DNA of 64,000 nt from the NCBI RefSeq assembly GCF_023343835.1, contig NC_064436.1, forward strand, positions 71,105,545 to 71,169,544. The letters run 5' to 3'. Both the position numbers and the translations under genes were made by a program. The stretch comes from Lagopus muta (lineage: Eukaryota; Chordata; Aves; Galliformes; Phasianidae). Positions within the stretch are counted from its first letter, which is position 1; every line of letters starts with the position of its first letter. The notes under the pieces are model-generated. The model saw only the letters and a list, made by a program, of their open reading frames with translations, did no database searches and was not told where the DNA came from. Positions 33,012-45,000 of this stretch are shown here, in pieces.

Positions 33012-33125
33012 GATCTTCTGCAGCTGCAGTATGAAGGTGTTGCAGTTATGAAGTTATTTGACCGAGCAAAAGTAAACGTTAATCTTCTGATCTTCCTTCT
33101 GAACAAGAAGTTTTATGGGAAGTAA
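33012..33125 (+). pseudogene. IQGAP1: IQGAP1 last coding exon of fragment
   Basis: Acceptor cctttggtag. Reads DLLQLQYEGVAVMKLFDRAK, VNVNLLIFLLNKKFYGK and TAA at 33,123-33,125, the exact C-terminus of vertebrate IQGAP1. No lesion seen. Confidence 0.96.
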
Positions 33126-34770
33126 CTGACCTTTGCTGGCAAATCTGTGAGAGGGGAGATGAATAGAAGCCTTGCATATGTGACTTCTAATGACTTTGCT
33201 GTGCATCACTATGTGCCCGTGCCTTGCTGAAATATATCAAGTCTGTTACAATTAAGGCCTAAGAACTTCTTGTGAATTGACAGTGCTGACTGACGCTGCA
33301 GGGAGCTCTTTCTTGTACCTTTATGATGTTTATGTTCAACTTGATGTAATAATTTACAGATGGCCTCTTGCGTAGAGGTGCTGCAGTATCCATTTAACGC
33401 TTAAGGATGGGGAGTGAAACAGACAAATTCTTGGCAAGTTAGCTTTTGATGTTGCTTGCAAAGGTTTTGAAGGGTAAAACTAAGTTCTTTTCTCCCCAGT
33501 TTTAGATCAATGTTTCATATATCTTTACCAGATTCAATAAACGTTAGGCTCTACTTTTGCAGACTTACCAAAAGAAGACAATTATCTTAAATAGGTTGGC
33601 TTTTTAAAAGTTTAATTTTTCTAGCTCTGTCAAACCCCTCATTTCCTCATCTGTAGTGGATTTTTCACCGTGGTGATTGTGCTGCTGTTCTGCTATATCC
33701 AGTAAAAATGCAGAGACTCTTGAATAAATCCCACCAAAAATTGTTTGCCCTGCCCCCTCCTTTTTTTTTTTTTTTTTTTTTTTTAAGAAACATCGCTAAT
33801 TACAAATGTCATTTTTGCAGGTTTTTTTTGTTTAGATTACTGTGTTGTAGAACTGCCTTATCTCTGAGCTCACACACCGTATTGCTATTGCTCCATTGGC
33901 ATAGATTTTTTGCTAATGAGAGCCACTCACAGAATTGGAGTTGGGTGCATCCTTGAGGTGAGTTTTCCGTAGTCCTTTAGTAAGTATCTGCTGGTGTCTG
34001 GTCTGCATGAAATGCTTGTTACTGGCATGCACCAACATTACAGCATCACCTGGTAAGATATTTCTGTATTTTATAACAAGATATTTTAATGTTGGTGCAT
34101 GCCAATAAAATAATATTTTAATGTTTGTCCAGCACAATGCATTAACAGAAATTCCTTTTCATACCATACCAACCAAAAAAGATATGTGCGGTGTAGGTCA
34201 TCTGAAAGAGAGTGACCTCAGAACTAGATTTTCACTAATATCTGAAGAAGTGATGTGAAATGAGTTAAAGATCTTGCCTTGATTTTTTTAGTTCTATCTA
34301 GCTACATGCGAATTTGCTGTATCATAGAGGGACTTGAGAATTGTATTACTTTGATTTGGGAGTGATGAGAATAACGGTAGAAAATTCTTAAATATTGTTA
34401 ACAAAATGCAGCTGTACTCTGCAGGCTCTTGAGCTACAGAGATGAATCCCCTCTCTCCCTTTTAATTTTTTTTTAATTGAAAGCTTTTAATATTTTTCAG
34501 CGTCTGGCAGTCTTTAAACCACAACCCAGGTGGGATCAGGGAAAATGCAGTGAGGTGTTAGCGGTGATTGTACACTGCTCAAGGAAAATATGCTTACCAG
34601 GTGATTTACAATAATTGTTACCTATGCTTAATGACAAAAATTTTTGACAAAAATTGAAAACAAACAAAAAACAAGAGAATTAACTGGAGGAGTTTGTTCA
34701 GAGACAGAGCTTTTTTTTTTTTTTTTTAAGGGAAAAACTGTTAATAAAGACAGTCTCAGCAGTGAATTAT
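33126..34770 (+). other. Probable IQGAP1 3' UTR
   Basis: No coding exon. AATAAA occurs at 33,536-33,541 and 34,743-34,748, and a long 3' UTR is normal for IQGAP1, so either could end a transcript. A 24-T run lies at 33,761-33,784. Duplicated at 55,655-57,299. Confidence 0.55.
34023..34104. repeat. Inverted repeat with 18-bp perfect arms
   Basis: tggcatgcaccaacatta (34,023-34,040) and its exact reverse complement (34,087-34,104) enclose 46 bases, giving a stable stem in the presumed 3' UTR. Repeated at 56,552-56,633. Confidence 0.85.
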
Positions 34771-37190
34771 ATGTATTCTATAATTTATTGGTGACTTAGC
34801 TTTGCTTATTTCCTGTACACCACTGTATTTACAATTGGAGCAGCTATAAGTAGAAGGCATGTCTTTCCTTGTTAGTAAAGTTTGCCTCTGTAACTCACAT
34901 ATAAGTAAAAAGCCATTTGTGTCCATGGATGCTGTGTGTGACCTTGACTGGAAGTAGCCCTGACCATGCCGTTAGGCCCTGGGTGCAGTGTGGCGGTGCT
35001 GGATAGACTCTGTGCACAGGAAGCGTGGTTCAGCAGCTGCATTGCTGGTGTGTCGTGAGCCAGCCTTCCCTTTAAAGTCAGAGTAGCACTGGGGGAGCTG
35101 TGGGATGGTCTCACTGTGAAGGGTTTGGGGCAGGAGAGCAGTGCTAAGGGATGCCCTGGAGAGGAGTGTGGGATGCGGGCTGTTTGGGGCCACGGGGCGC
35201 GCGTTGGGAGGGAGGAAGGTGGGACGAGGTAGTATTGAAATAGATCAGCCCCAGTTGTTAACACCTCGTTTTGGCCGTTAACGTGGACTGCATGGGGCTG
35301 TGGGTGATGGGCTGCACACACGCCGTGTGCCCTAGATGTACACTGTGCGCTATCTCGATTATCCCTGCGGTGTATTCTGCAACCATTTTGTGGTGCTTTT
35401 ATGCTTGGAGAATTTCCCAGCTTCCTATCTTGTTCCCACACTCTGAAGTCCCTCACCCAGCCCATAGATTTCTCAAAATTTTCGTGATGGCATGTTCAGC
35501 TATGTGGAAAGTTCCTCCGATGCCTTGTTCAGCAGTGTCATGCTATGGTATTGTTTCTCTTTGTCTTGAAGCTTGTTTGTATGACTTGACATCCCATTCA
35601 CCTGGCTTTTCATCTGAGAGGTTTCACTTTATGCAAACTCGGAAATTCAAACACTCCAAACCCATTTAACAGCTTAAAGCAGTGGTAAAAACAGGTATTT
35701 TATCTGCTATATGTAGAATGGCAGACTGTATTTATTGCAGAATCTGAGATGTTAGTTCAGTTTGTAGAGGATTTTACTAGGAGTCAACCCTTTTTCTTTA
35801 CCATGACTTCTGAAACACAGAAAACTATATTTGAACCCCAGAAAAATGAAGTATTTCAGGTGTTTTAAGAAACGATGTGAAAGTGTCCTTTTTTTTTTTT
35901 TTTTTGTGTTACTCAAGACTAAAAACTGTGGGTTCTGAGAAACTCAGACCTAACTCTTAATGATGACTTATTCAAGGTGATATGGGATGAAAACCAGACC
36001 TAGGCAAAGTGTAGACTGGGTTTTCTGAATCTTAGGCTACGGTATGTAAGAGTCCTCCTTAAACTTTTGTCAGAACAGAGTAGTTGTTCACTTAGAAAGC
36101 TTTTGTGCAGTTTTCCCATGTAGAATATGTGCGAGCTCCCTCTGTTTTCAGGTGCTGATGTGAGTTGTCAGGGCTGTCAGACGACAAATAGCTGTTCAGA
36201 TCCTTAGAGGTAGAAGTCAACAGAACATCATGTGCTTGATATTGTGCCAGATGCTCATTTCAGTTTTGTGTCCAGACTCTATTCATGTAGTCACTCTTCT
36301 GACTATAAAAAACTAGCAGTGGTTTACTGAGTTCTGGATCCAGTTAACAAAAGGTAATATATTTCATGAAAATAAACAGTCTGATGACAAGACGCGTATC
36401 ATAGACTGACAAGTAGTTCCAGCAGATGTTTTCAGGCATTCTGAATCATGACTGATACAGCAAGTAGTAGCTTTCTCAGCAGCAATATGTGCATATTCCT
36501 GCCTGCTGTTCTCCCCTCCACTGCGGTTATCTTGATAGAGGCATTGGTCAGGAGAACCTAGCATTCCGTTCTTTCCTGACAGCGAAAAACTGCACGCTCA
36601 ACAAGTTGTAGCCTGCAAAACTGTGCTCATGCCTTGACCACGAAATTTCCTGAACCAGTTTGGATTGGTGTTCTTCTAGAAACAGCAGGCTTTCAAAGGG
36701 AGTTCATAAGTGGACCTAAGTTGCAGCAAATTATGTAGTTGTAATATATTTTACTTGGTTCTTCAGGAACTACCCAAAATGTGGGGCGTTTCATGGACGC
36801 AAAGAACTGGCCAGCTTTTTCAGGAGAGAACCGCAGTGTGCAGCGCTCAGTGCAAACCACTGAAGACAAAGTGACTGATGGCAGGCACTGCTATGGGAGT
36901 GTGGCTGCGTGCTGTGAAGCTGCTCTGTGCTCCACCGCGTCTCAGTGCCAGCACCAGTGCAGTTCCCAGCACTGAAGGCAACACGCATCTTCACAGATCT
37001 AACCCACAGGTCTGCATCCCAAATTTCTCACGGCACTTTTACTCCCTCTCATTCTTGCCTCTCAAAAAGACAAAGTGCTGAACACTGCTCTTGATGTAGA
37101 AACAGTTTGCAAGACTCGTTTAGAAATCTTATAGGCAGTTCTTTCACTCCCCAAGTCTCAAATAGCTTTGAAGATTTTTATCTTTTTCAC
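34771..37190. other. Intergenic sequence downstream of IQGAP1 fragment
   Basis: No recognisable exon, RNA gene or dated repeat. The 197-residue minus frame at 34,872-35,465 and the 132-residue plus frame at 35,271-35,669 show no domain I know and are probably chance frames. A T-run occurs near 35,889. Duplicated at 57,300-59,719. Confidence 0.5.
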
Positions 37191-37194
37191 ATGT

Positions 37195-37350
37195 CACAAA
37201 ATCACAGAATTGCAGGGGTTAGGAAGGGGACCTCTTAGGAACGGGACCTCAAGAGAACAAGCCCATCCCCTCTGCTAAAGCAGGTTCTCTATAGTAGGTC
37301 GCACAGGTAGGCATCCACTTGGGTCTTGAAACAGTCCCAGAACTGTGGTA
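37195..37350 (-). repeat. CR1 LINE 3' fragment, reverse orientation
   Basis: Begins aaaatcacagaattgcaggg, then gctaaagcaggttctctata, gtaggtcgcacaggtaggca and gtcttgaaacagtccc. This is the reverse complement of a CR1 3' region. Followed near 37,394 by a T-run and (TTC)n. Duplicated at 59,724-59,879. Confidence 0.8.
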
Positions 37351-37749
37351 GGATGTGGTAAATGAGGTTTCAGGTCCACTTATTTCTGGAACTGTTTTTT
37401 TTTTTTTTCTTCTTCTTCTTCTTCCTGGAACAACTGGCAGTGGGGCAGAGGAGTCCCAGAAGGCTTTTTTCTCTCTGCTTTAAGCTCTCAATCTCTGCCC
37501 CACAGGGCTCCTGCCTGAGAAGTGGAAATGGTGGAGGTAAGAGAGAGCTGGCAGAAGAGACTGCTGCAGCTGCCTGGGCAGGGTCTGCGTGTATGCCATG
37601 GCCTCGTGCTCTCTCTCCAGATGCAGCCGTGTGGGACAAACAAAGACATGATGAACAGAAGACCGAGCTAATGAATAAATGAGCTCTGCAGCTACTTGCA
37701 CCAGGTGTAAGCACACATGAAGCACCTGGCTGGTACATGTGAGCAAGAG

Positions 37750-37919
37750 GTGGTTGGGGGGGATGGGAACTGCTGAATCAGGGCCTGAACCTCTGATTGA
37801 TCACCTGAGGCAAGCCATGGGTCAGCCATGGGAGCACAGTGAAAGCAATTCACCTGTGCTGCTGGAAGGGGTGCACCTCTCCCAGACCCATTTAAGAGCT
37901 GACTACCAGTGGGGAAGGA
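37750..37919 (+). mobile_element. LTR copy cut by the duplication join
   Basis: The same LTR family as 17,518-17,843. Its first part runs atgggaactgctgaatcagg to gactaccagtggggaagga, then stops and the S10-derived start of copy 2 follows at 37,920. The uncut version is at 60,280-60,674. Confidence 0.88.
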
Positions 37920-38387
37920 GCTCCGAGCAGCATTGCACTGCTGTTGCGGGGGCTTTTAAGCGGCTGGGGGACGATGCAGGGCTAGGGTTGGAAGGGGACG
38001 TTTGCTGGTTCACCGGGAGGCGAGCGAGTTGGATGCCACGAGGCGCTGAGGGGCAGCGGTGAGCCGAACCGGTCCGTTTCCGTTCCCGGGTGGGCTCGGG
38101 CATCAAACGGCGGAAATAGACGAGGGGCACCCCGGATTAGCGGGGGAGAATATATCGCTGAGCCGGCGGTCCGGAATCGGCTGCTTGCCCGTAGCCGTAG
38201 TTGTTTGTCGAGACAGTTGCTGTTTTGAAGGTGACGGGCGTATATTCGCTGTTAGCCGGAGGACTAATCACCATAGAGAGCGGCGGATGAGCCGCGCAGA
38301 GCGGTTAGATCAGCACTTCCGCATTTCTGGGCGCATGTGTTTTGCCGCTGGCGGGACTCGGCGGCAGGCAGCGGCAGTTCCGCGCGT

Positions 38388-38406
38388 TGGCCACGCGGTG
38401 GCAGCA
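38388..38406 (+). promoter_or_regulatory. CTCF-like motif (copy 2)
   Basis: Second copy of the TGGCCACGCGGTGGCAGCA site in the duplicated CpG-rich island. Confidence 0.45.
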
Positions 38407-40046
38407 GAGACCACGGCAAGAACTTTCCTGCCGGATCGATGCCGGGATTCGGCGGTAGGCGGCGGCAGTTCCGCGCATTGGGGGCTGCCCGTGGGGCGCG
38501 TGGAGTCCTGGGAGGAGTTGATGGCCGTGCGCAGGGGGGTGATGGTGCCCTCGGCGCACGGCTGTGACAGCAGGGTGGGGGTCGGTGCATTAATTTGTTT
38601 CCTGTCCTCTGATGTTTTGTCACTTGTTTTTAGTTAATGCTGAAAACCCACCTATGGCTGTGGTTGGGAAATTTGTTCACTTGCTCGATCGGACCCAGAT
38701 TTTCAGGAGGAGCTGGAGCTAATGAAACTGTGTGAGGAAGTTGTGACCTTGTTCCGATCTAATCAACAGCTTGAAAATGACCTCAATCTCATGGACATCA
38801 AGATTGGACTGCTAGTGAAGAACAGAATGACACTGCAGGTAGGAAATGCTGTGCTGGGAGACTAGGAGAGTGAATTGAGGCCAATGGCAGTTAGCATGAG
38901 GACCTTCGGAGCCTGGATCTCACTTACTCAGATTCAGTGGGAACTATTTCCCCCAGAGTTACAGGTTTTCCTCCCAGTAAGTTCCTAACTGTTCCACTAA
39001 TTACTATGTATCCCTAGAAAGATAACTGCAGAAGAAACATCAAGACTTGAAGCATTGTAAAAACAAAGCACCAGAAAAGAACCCACTCGGGACCAAGGGA
39101 AAGCAATAGATGGTATGCTTGAAGGCTCTGAGAACTGTTTGTCTGTTCACTTGTGGTTACATGAGTCATGGACTTGCACACCTTAATTTCTTCTCACGTT
39201 TTGTGTGCTGTATCAGAAGGGGGAGGTGATTTTGGAGCAGGAAATGTACTCAGGCTGCTTGGTGTTGGTTGGCTGATGGAAGCCCCCTCTGTCACTTTGC
39301 TGACGATTGATTGCCTGCAAGAACAACATTGCTGATACAGCGGTGCCTTTTTTAATTCAAGCTGAAGTTACAGTCACCTTTTCCTTTGGTCCTGAATAGC
39401 GTAGTGCTAGGCTTGACCTTGTGTAAAATCTGAACCATGGCAGCAGTAAAGTTCAGTTCCAAAGGAGGCTCCAGCTGTTGGGCTGATGCTGGCAGCAAAA
39501 AGTATCATCGTTATCAGAGCAGTGGAGGCAGTGAGTCAGCAAAATGGAAACAGTCCCTGCTCAAAGCAATTAGTCCTTGTAGGTTCTCAACAAATTCTGG
39601 AATGTGGGGACGAGACAGAAATCGCTGCTATAACAGATAATGTTTCACTTCATGATCTCCTGATGTACCTTGACTGCCTTATCCACACAAAAGGAAGTGC
39701 TATCGTGCAGCTTTTTCCCATATTGCGTGTTATTTAAATGTGGAATCTGTCCCTCTGTGTTCTTTGCAGGATGTTGTTTCTCATAGCAAAAATCTTAGCA
39801 GGAAGAACAAGGAACAGCTCTGTGACGTGATGACGATGAACGAGCAAAAGGGAGATTTGAAAGCTTGGAGCAAAGAGGAGAGGGAAAAGCTGGAAGCCTA
39901 TCAGCATCTTTTCTACTTGAGGTATGCAGCTTTTCATTCACTGCTCTTGTCATAGATGCTTACCTGTATTGGAACAGTCTGTGCTTCTGCACTGCAGTGT
40001 TGAGGCGCTGTCTGTCTTTGTGGTGTTGGCTTTTGTGGACACGTGC

Positions 40047-40372
40047 TGTATGGGAACTGCTGAGTCATGGCCTGAACCTCTGATTGATCACCTCAGGCGA
40101 GCAGTGAGTCAGGCAGAGGAGCACAGGTGAAGGCAATGCAGCTGTGCTGCTGGAAGGGGTGCAGCCAGGCTACAGCCCTCCTAGACCTGTTTAAGAGCTG
40201 GCTACCAGTGGGGAAGGATCTTGTCTGGAGATCTGCTCTGCTGGAGTTTTGTAAGTGAGCCCAGGATAGGGGTAAGCCTTCTATTTATTCTCCTTTTGTT
40301 AGCTTAGTCTGCTTTGTCAAACTCTCTTGTTTATTTCATAATGACAACATCTTAATAGTCATTGATTATACA
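40047..40372 (+). mobile_element. Solo LTR (copy in second unit)
   Basis: Duplicate of the 17,518-17,843 LTR, with the same CGTGC target-site duplications, carried along in the segmental duplication rather than inserted independently. Confidence 0.88.
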
Positions 40373-41883
40373 CGTGCACTAAGTACTTTTTCTTCTTGTT
40401 TTAGACTACTCCAACGTACTTGGCCAAGCTGCTTTTGCAGATGCCTCAAAACAAACCCACAAAGTTCATGGATTCAGCCATCTTCACGCTGCATAACTAC
40501 GCATCCAGTCAGAGAGAGGAATCTCTGCTGTTGAGGCTGTTGCAAACAGCATTGCAGGAAGAGATCAAGTACGTTGTAGCGTAGGACACAGCCTTGCTGT
40601 TGCCTCAGTTTGGGCCGCTGCTAAAATTGAAGCTGATGTTGTGTGATGTCCCGTGCTCATTTGCTGATAATGCTGAACTGTCCCTGCCTTCTGCTCATGC
40701 TGTTTCACGTCAGTCCTTTCTGTAACCTGGAAGGAGGAGGAATTACCTTTGTTCTTTAGGATTAAAGCCATTTTTCTTTAGCCAATGCTTTGTTGCTCAG
40801 GGAGGCACTATTTTTGATCTACTGCAGTGCTTTCCTAAGATTCAGTCCCATCTAAGTTCTCTGCTGTCTAGTAAGAAGGACTTGGCACAGACTGTGAGCT
40901 TGGGCTTTACAGGCCAGAGTGAAGCTGATGCGAAGGTCACTGTTTTCCAAAACTGATGAGGAGGCTGAAAATCGGATGCTGTCTGGTTTGGGTTTTTTAC
41001 TGGCTGTCAGTCTTAAGGATTCTGGCTGTCTGTCGGCATAATGGAGTTGATTGTCACTTAGGAGTTTGGTGTTTATGACTTCTGGCTGATACGGAGCTTC
41101 ACAACTTGCTAGGAAGACCAAATACATATAATGTTGGAGGCAGTCATGCCTTTTTTGATGCTTTTAAGTATGAGGATGGTATGTGCCCTCAAACAGGTAA
41201 TGTCTGAAAGGTTTGTTTAATTATTATTATCTTTTCTTGGAGTAGTAGTTCAGGAAAGTGCATGTATGTGCTTTATTCTCTGCTGCTGGATTTCCCATAG
41301 CGGCATACTGTGAATGGCTTTTGTTGCTGATTGCTTACTTGTTGAAATACTGAAAGAAAATAGTTGTGCCTGTGTAGAACTCCCTTTGTTTCCTCTGTGT
41401 TTTTGAGATGCGCTCTTTCAACCGTGGTGCCCGTGGTCAGAACACACTGAGGCAGATCTTGGCCCCAGTTGTGAAGGAAATAACTGAGGACGAATCGCTC
41501 AACGTCAGAACGGATCCAGTGGATATTTACAAGTCCTGGGTTAACCAGATGGGATGTCAGAATGGTGAGGCCGGGTATGGAAGCTGTTGCTACAGTTTTT
41601 TTTCTACAAGTTGCTCAGCTGCTTTGCATTGCTCTGTTAATCGTTCCAAACCATCCCTGGATTCATTGCATGCATCTGTCCAATTGCTACCAGCTTTTTT
41701 CCATCAGCTCGAGATGGCTTTCTTCTGAAAGGTGTAAAGATCATCTTGTGACAGGGGTGTTGAGACTATTGGAAGTGAATCTCATGAAGAGATAGGCCAA
41801 GAAAAGCCCCAAAGCATTTCTTCTGTGTTAACTCATAGATACAGATACTGTAGATCTTACTCTACCAAGCCAATCTCTGCCCA

Positions 41884-42074
41884 CAACTCGGGCAGGCTGC
41901 CTAAGGAGGCTGTGGATGCCCCATCCCTGGAGGCATTCGAGGCCTGGCTGGATGTGGCTCTGGGCAGCCTGGGCTGGCGGTTGGTGAACCTGCACACAGC
42001 GGGGGGTTGGAACGAGATGAGCATTGTGGTCCTTGTCAACACAGGCTGTGTTCATAGAATCACAGCATGCAGCT
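41884..42074 (+). repeat. CR1 LINE 3' fragment (copy in second unit)
   Basis: Duplicate of the element at 19,355-19,545. Confidence 0.85.
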
Positions 42075-45000
42075 GTTCCTGTCTGCCCATGAGAAGGTTT
42101 CATCCACCTGGTCATCCTGGTTGGTTGGCCTGTAGATCCCCCGCTACGTCATCTGTCCCTGTCCTCCCTTTAATCTGTGTCTATAAACTCTTGATCGGCT
42201 CCCATCCGTCCCCAGTCAGAGTTCTGTGTTTCTTCCAGTGCTTGATGTTCACCAGATTTTGAGGATTCTGTTGTTGGTTGTTTTTGTTTTGTTTTTAACA
42301 CACTTCAAGGGAAGTGGTGGAAAAGCAATGCTATGAAGTAAAAGACAACTCTCCCAGCGCAGCACGCTGCGTGAGTTACTATCTTAACACTGCAATGTGC
42401 AGCTTGTGTTTTCACTGAATCATTTGCGACCTGAGGTACTACTGCATATTGCAGGTGACCTTCTTGACTCTAGAGAGCGTGTCTGCATGTGGTACAGAAA
42501 GATACAGTTTAGAGTTAGCTGGGCCTTTTCTCACAGCGACTGCTGCAGGGACAGCAGAGGACATGAGAAGTCCTTTGCTCTTTCAGTGCTAGCATTCTAA
42601 TGAAAGTGAACGTGCAGCTCTTTGCAGCCAGGTGAGTGTGGATCTGTTTCTGGGTCAAGCCAAAAATTCTGCCTGGCACTGACAAAAGTATATTAGGCTG
42701 AGGAGTGCTCACCTTCACATCTGACTTTTCCAAATAGCAAGTTGCCGTACGATGTTACACCTGAACAAGCTCTTCATCATGGTGAGGTGAGGACGCACCT
42801 GGATGCCTCAATCTGAGATGTGAAGGCAGTGACAGACAAGTTCCTGTCTGCCATCGTTGTTCAGCTGACCAAATCCCGTAAGTCTGGTGTGTCACCGCAT
42901 TATCCTGCAGCAGTTAATAGTGGGTTCATCCGTGAGGAATTCTCACTTGCCTTTTATTTCCTTCAAAGTTATGGGATGCGTTTCATCGCCAAGGTACTGA
43001 AAGACTCCCGGCATGACAAGTTTCCTGATGCTGGCGAGGATGAGCTTCTGAAGGTAAGGAGCTGAGCAGCTCTGTGAATAATTGTCTGCCCCGCTGACTG
43101 CAGCAGATGCATCTCAGTGTCCTTTGTTGGGTGTACGTGTGCAGAGAAGTTTCAAAGCTGCAGTTTAAGTAGACAGGCTATTTGTTGTTATGGGTATAAA
43201 GTACTTTGCCCTGTGCTTTGGATTGCTGGGTACATGTTTGTCAAAGGAGACATAATACAGCATTCAGAAGAAGTCACCCTATTGCTTTTCCTTTTGCTTT
43301 TAATATCTTGGGCATTGTGCCCCCTAGGTTTCTTGGTTTTGGGATGCTCTTGCTGCTGAATGGTGCACCTTGGTTTTGCTGGTGTTATCTGAGTCAGTTG
43401 CTCTTTTTTTAAAGAGACAGTGCCAAGTTGAAAAGGCCCGTGTGCACAATTCTACTATTCTCACTTTCCTTACAATATTCTAGGGCATTACAGTAGCTGC
43501 AACAAAGTATATGGTGTCATTTTTCATGAGGTGTGGGCAGTTTTGTACTGTACATTTCCGTACTTTTGGAGAACGAAAAGGATGTTAGTAAATGCTTCCA
43601 AATGAGCACAGCACTGTGGCTTTCATTGGAATTGTCCTGGCTTTTGTTATTTTAAAGGTCTTTCTGTCTGTGAGTGCTCTTCTTCTTAATAAAACAAAGA
43701 GTGGCTTTGACATTACTTGCCACAGTCTCTTTAAGCTTTTCTGTCTCTGCTTCATTACGAAGTAATTACCAATCTGAATGCCGTTTTCTTCTCTCTTCTG
43801 GTTCCGTGCTTTCCCGTTCTGAGGCATCGATTCTTTCTGTGCAGGTGAATTCATTTTTTCCATCTGTAAATTTAGGTGGAAAGCTGCAGTTTTTATTAAT
43901 CCTTGTGGAAACAATGTCACGGTCCATGCCGCACTCAGAACTGCAGCTGTGTGCAGTGACTGCCTGTAGATTTATTAGGGCCTAAAACTACTCCTACAGT
44001 GTACTGTTCTTGTTTTCCTACTGCAAGTTTTAATATTATTAATATGATTTCTCTCACAAATGTATTTCTTATGACTGGTAGTGAACAGTTTTGTCTGTTG
44101 TGACCATGTGCCGTAATCTGGGGTAGTACAGCAAGAACTGAAACAGCTGTCAAAACCATGACCTCTCTGAAAGCAGTTAATTTCTGGGGCAGCTTAGCAA
44201 TGGCGAAGCTTTTTCTTTCTGTTTTTGCCATTTCTTCATGCCTCTGATCTCTTCTGTGCATTCAAATCGCACGTGAAGCAGGAGAAGCCCAGATTCTGTG
44301 ACTTGGCTCTGCGCAGCTTTATGTGGAACACCAGGAAATACTGAAGTATGTGGCGTGGGAACTTTTGCTGCATGTCAGCATGCTGGGCCAATGCCTTTTT
44401 GTTGTGGGAATTACTGCGGGCAAATAGCCAATACGGGTTAGAAGTAGATGGATGAGCACGTGGATAACGGGCTGTCTTTATCTTTGGGGCCTCAGCGTTC
44501 ATTGCTGCTCACTTAGCTGGGTGAATTGGACTTCTTTTGAAATGTCAAATACCGCTCATCTTTGGTACTTCTGAGTTTCTTACTTCTGGATTAAATGTTT
44601 ATGAGTTCCTCTCAGTTGTTTTTAATTGGGGATCTGTAGCTAAAAATGTTGCTGATTAATCAAAGAGGCATTCTGAGAGAGAGAGAAGTGCTCTGGAAAA
44701 GGGGCAGAAAGTAGCTGCTGTTTTCTCAGCTTAGCTCCTTGGTTTGCCACGCTTCACCATTTTTGCTTTGTTGGAGATGGTGGTCAATTCTGCACACCTG
44801 TGTTAGGAATTGGCTCCTATCCCTTAATGAGACTGCAGTACCAGGTTTCTCTGTAGTGTAGTTGTTCTGCCTTCTGTTAGACTAAGCTTTGTTTAATTCT
44901 CAGAGTAACTTTTACGCTTGTATGAGCAATTCTTTGGTAACTTCTAAAAATATAGAGACAGGTGGTATTAAAAGTTAAATTTGAAAACCTTTGTGTGTAG

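Larger units (their letters stand above)
16105..33125 (+). pseudogene. IQGAP1: IQGAP1 3'-half copy 1 (degraded 5' exons, intact 3' exons)
   Basis: Sixteen exons with conserved splice sites encode IQGAP1 from just after the IQ region to the normal C-terminus: the GAP-related domain, then the RasGAP C-terminal (RGC) region, ending FLLNKKFYGK and TAA. IQGAP1 is a cytoplasmic scaffold binding Cdc42/Rac1, actin and calmodulin. IQGAP1 rather than IQGAP2 is indicated by ALNSKATFYGEQVDYYKSYI and KISLKYTAARLHEKG. The calponin-homology, coiled-coil, WW and IQ exons are missing. Lesions: 4-nt deletions in exons 1 and 2, a missing small exon after exon 3, and a TGA plus a 1-nt deletion in exon 5. Exons 6-16 are open. 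The parent gene presumably lies elsewhere. Exon numbers here count from the first exon found. Confidence 0.95.
15391..37919 (+). repeat. Tandem segmental duplication, copy 1 (22,529 bp)
   Basis: The sequence from 15,391 to 37,919 recurs at 37,920-60,448 with constant offset 22,529. Every open frame and splice site compared is at the same offset with the same translation. Homopolymers agree too: 33 T at 23,733-23,765 and 46,262-46,294, and 24 T at 33,761-33,784 and 56,290-56,313. The left break is in the S10 array and the right break is inside an LTR, with only one base (A) of shared sequence at the join. I did not compare all bases one by one. Confidence 0.97.

Noticed and set aside
16105-33125. 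IQGAP2 or IQGAP3 as the identity of the fragment
   Set aside because: Diagnostic segments near the C-terminus (ALNSKATFYGEQVDYY, EISPTEEVGDFEVKAKFMGV) fit IQGAP1 and not the other paralogues.
16105-33125. Processed (retrotransposed) IQGAP1 pseudogene
   Set aside because: Introns with normal splice sites are kept between all sixteen exons, so this is a DNA-level duplication.
34872-35465. 197-residue minus frame downstream of IQGAP1
   Set aside because: No domain, no splice or promoter context; probably a chance frame in a GC-richer patch.
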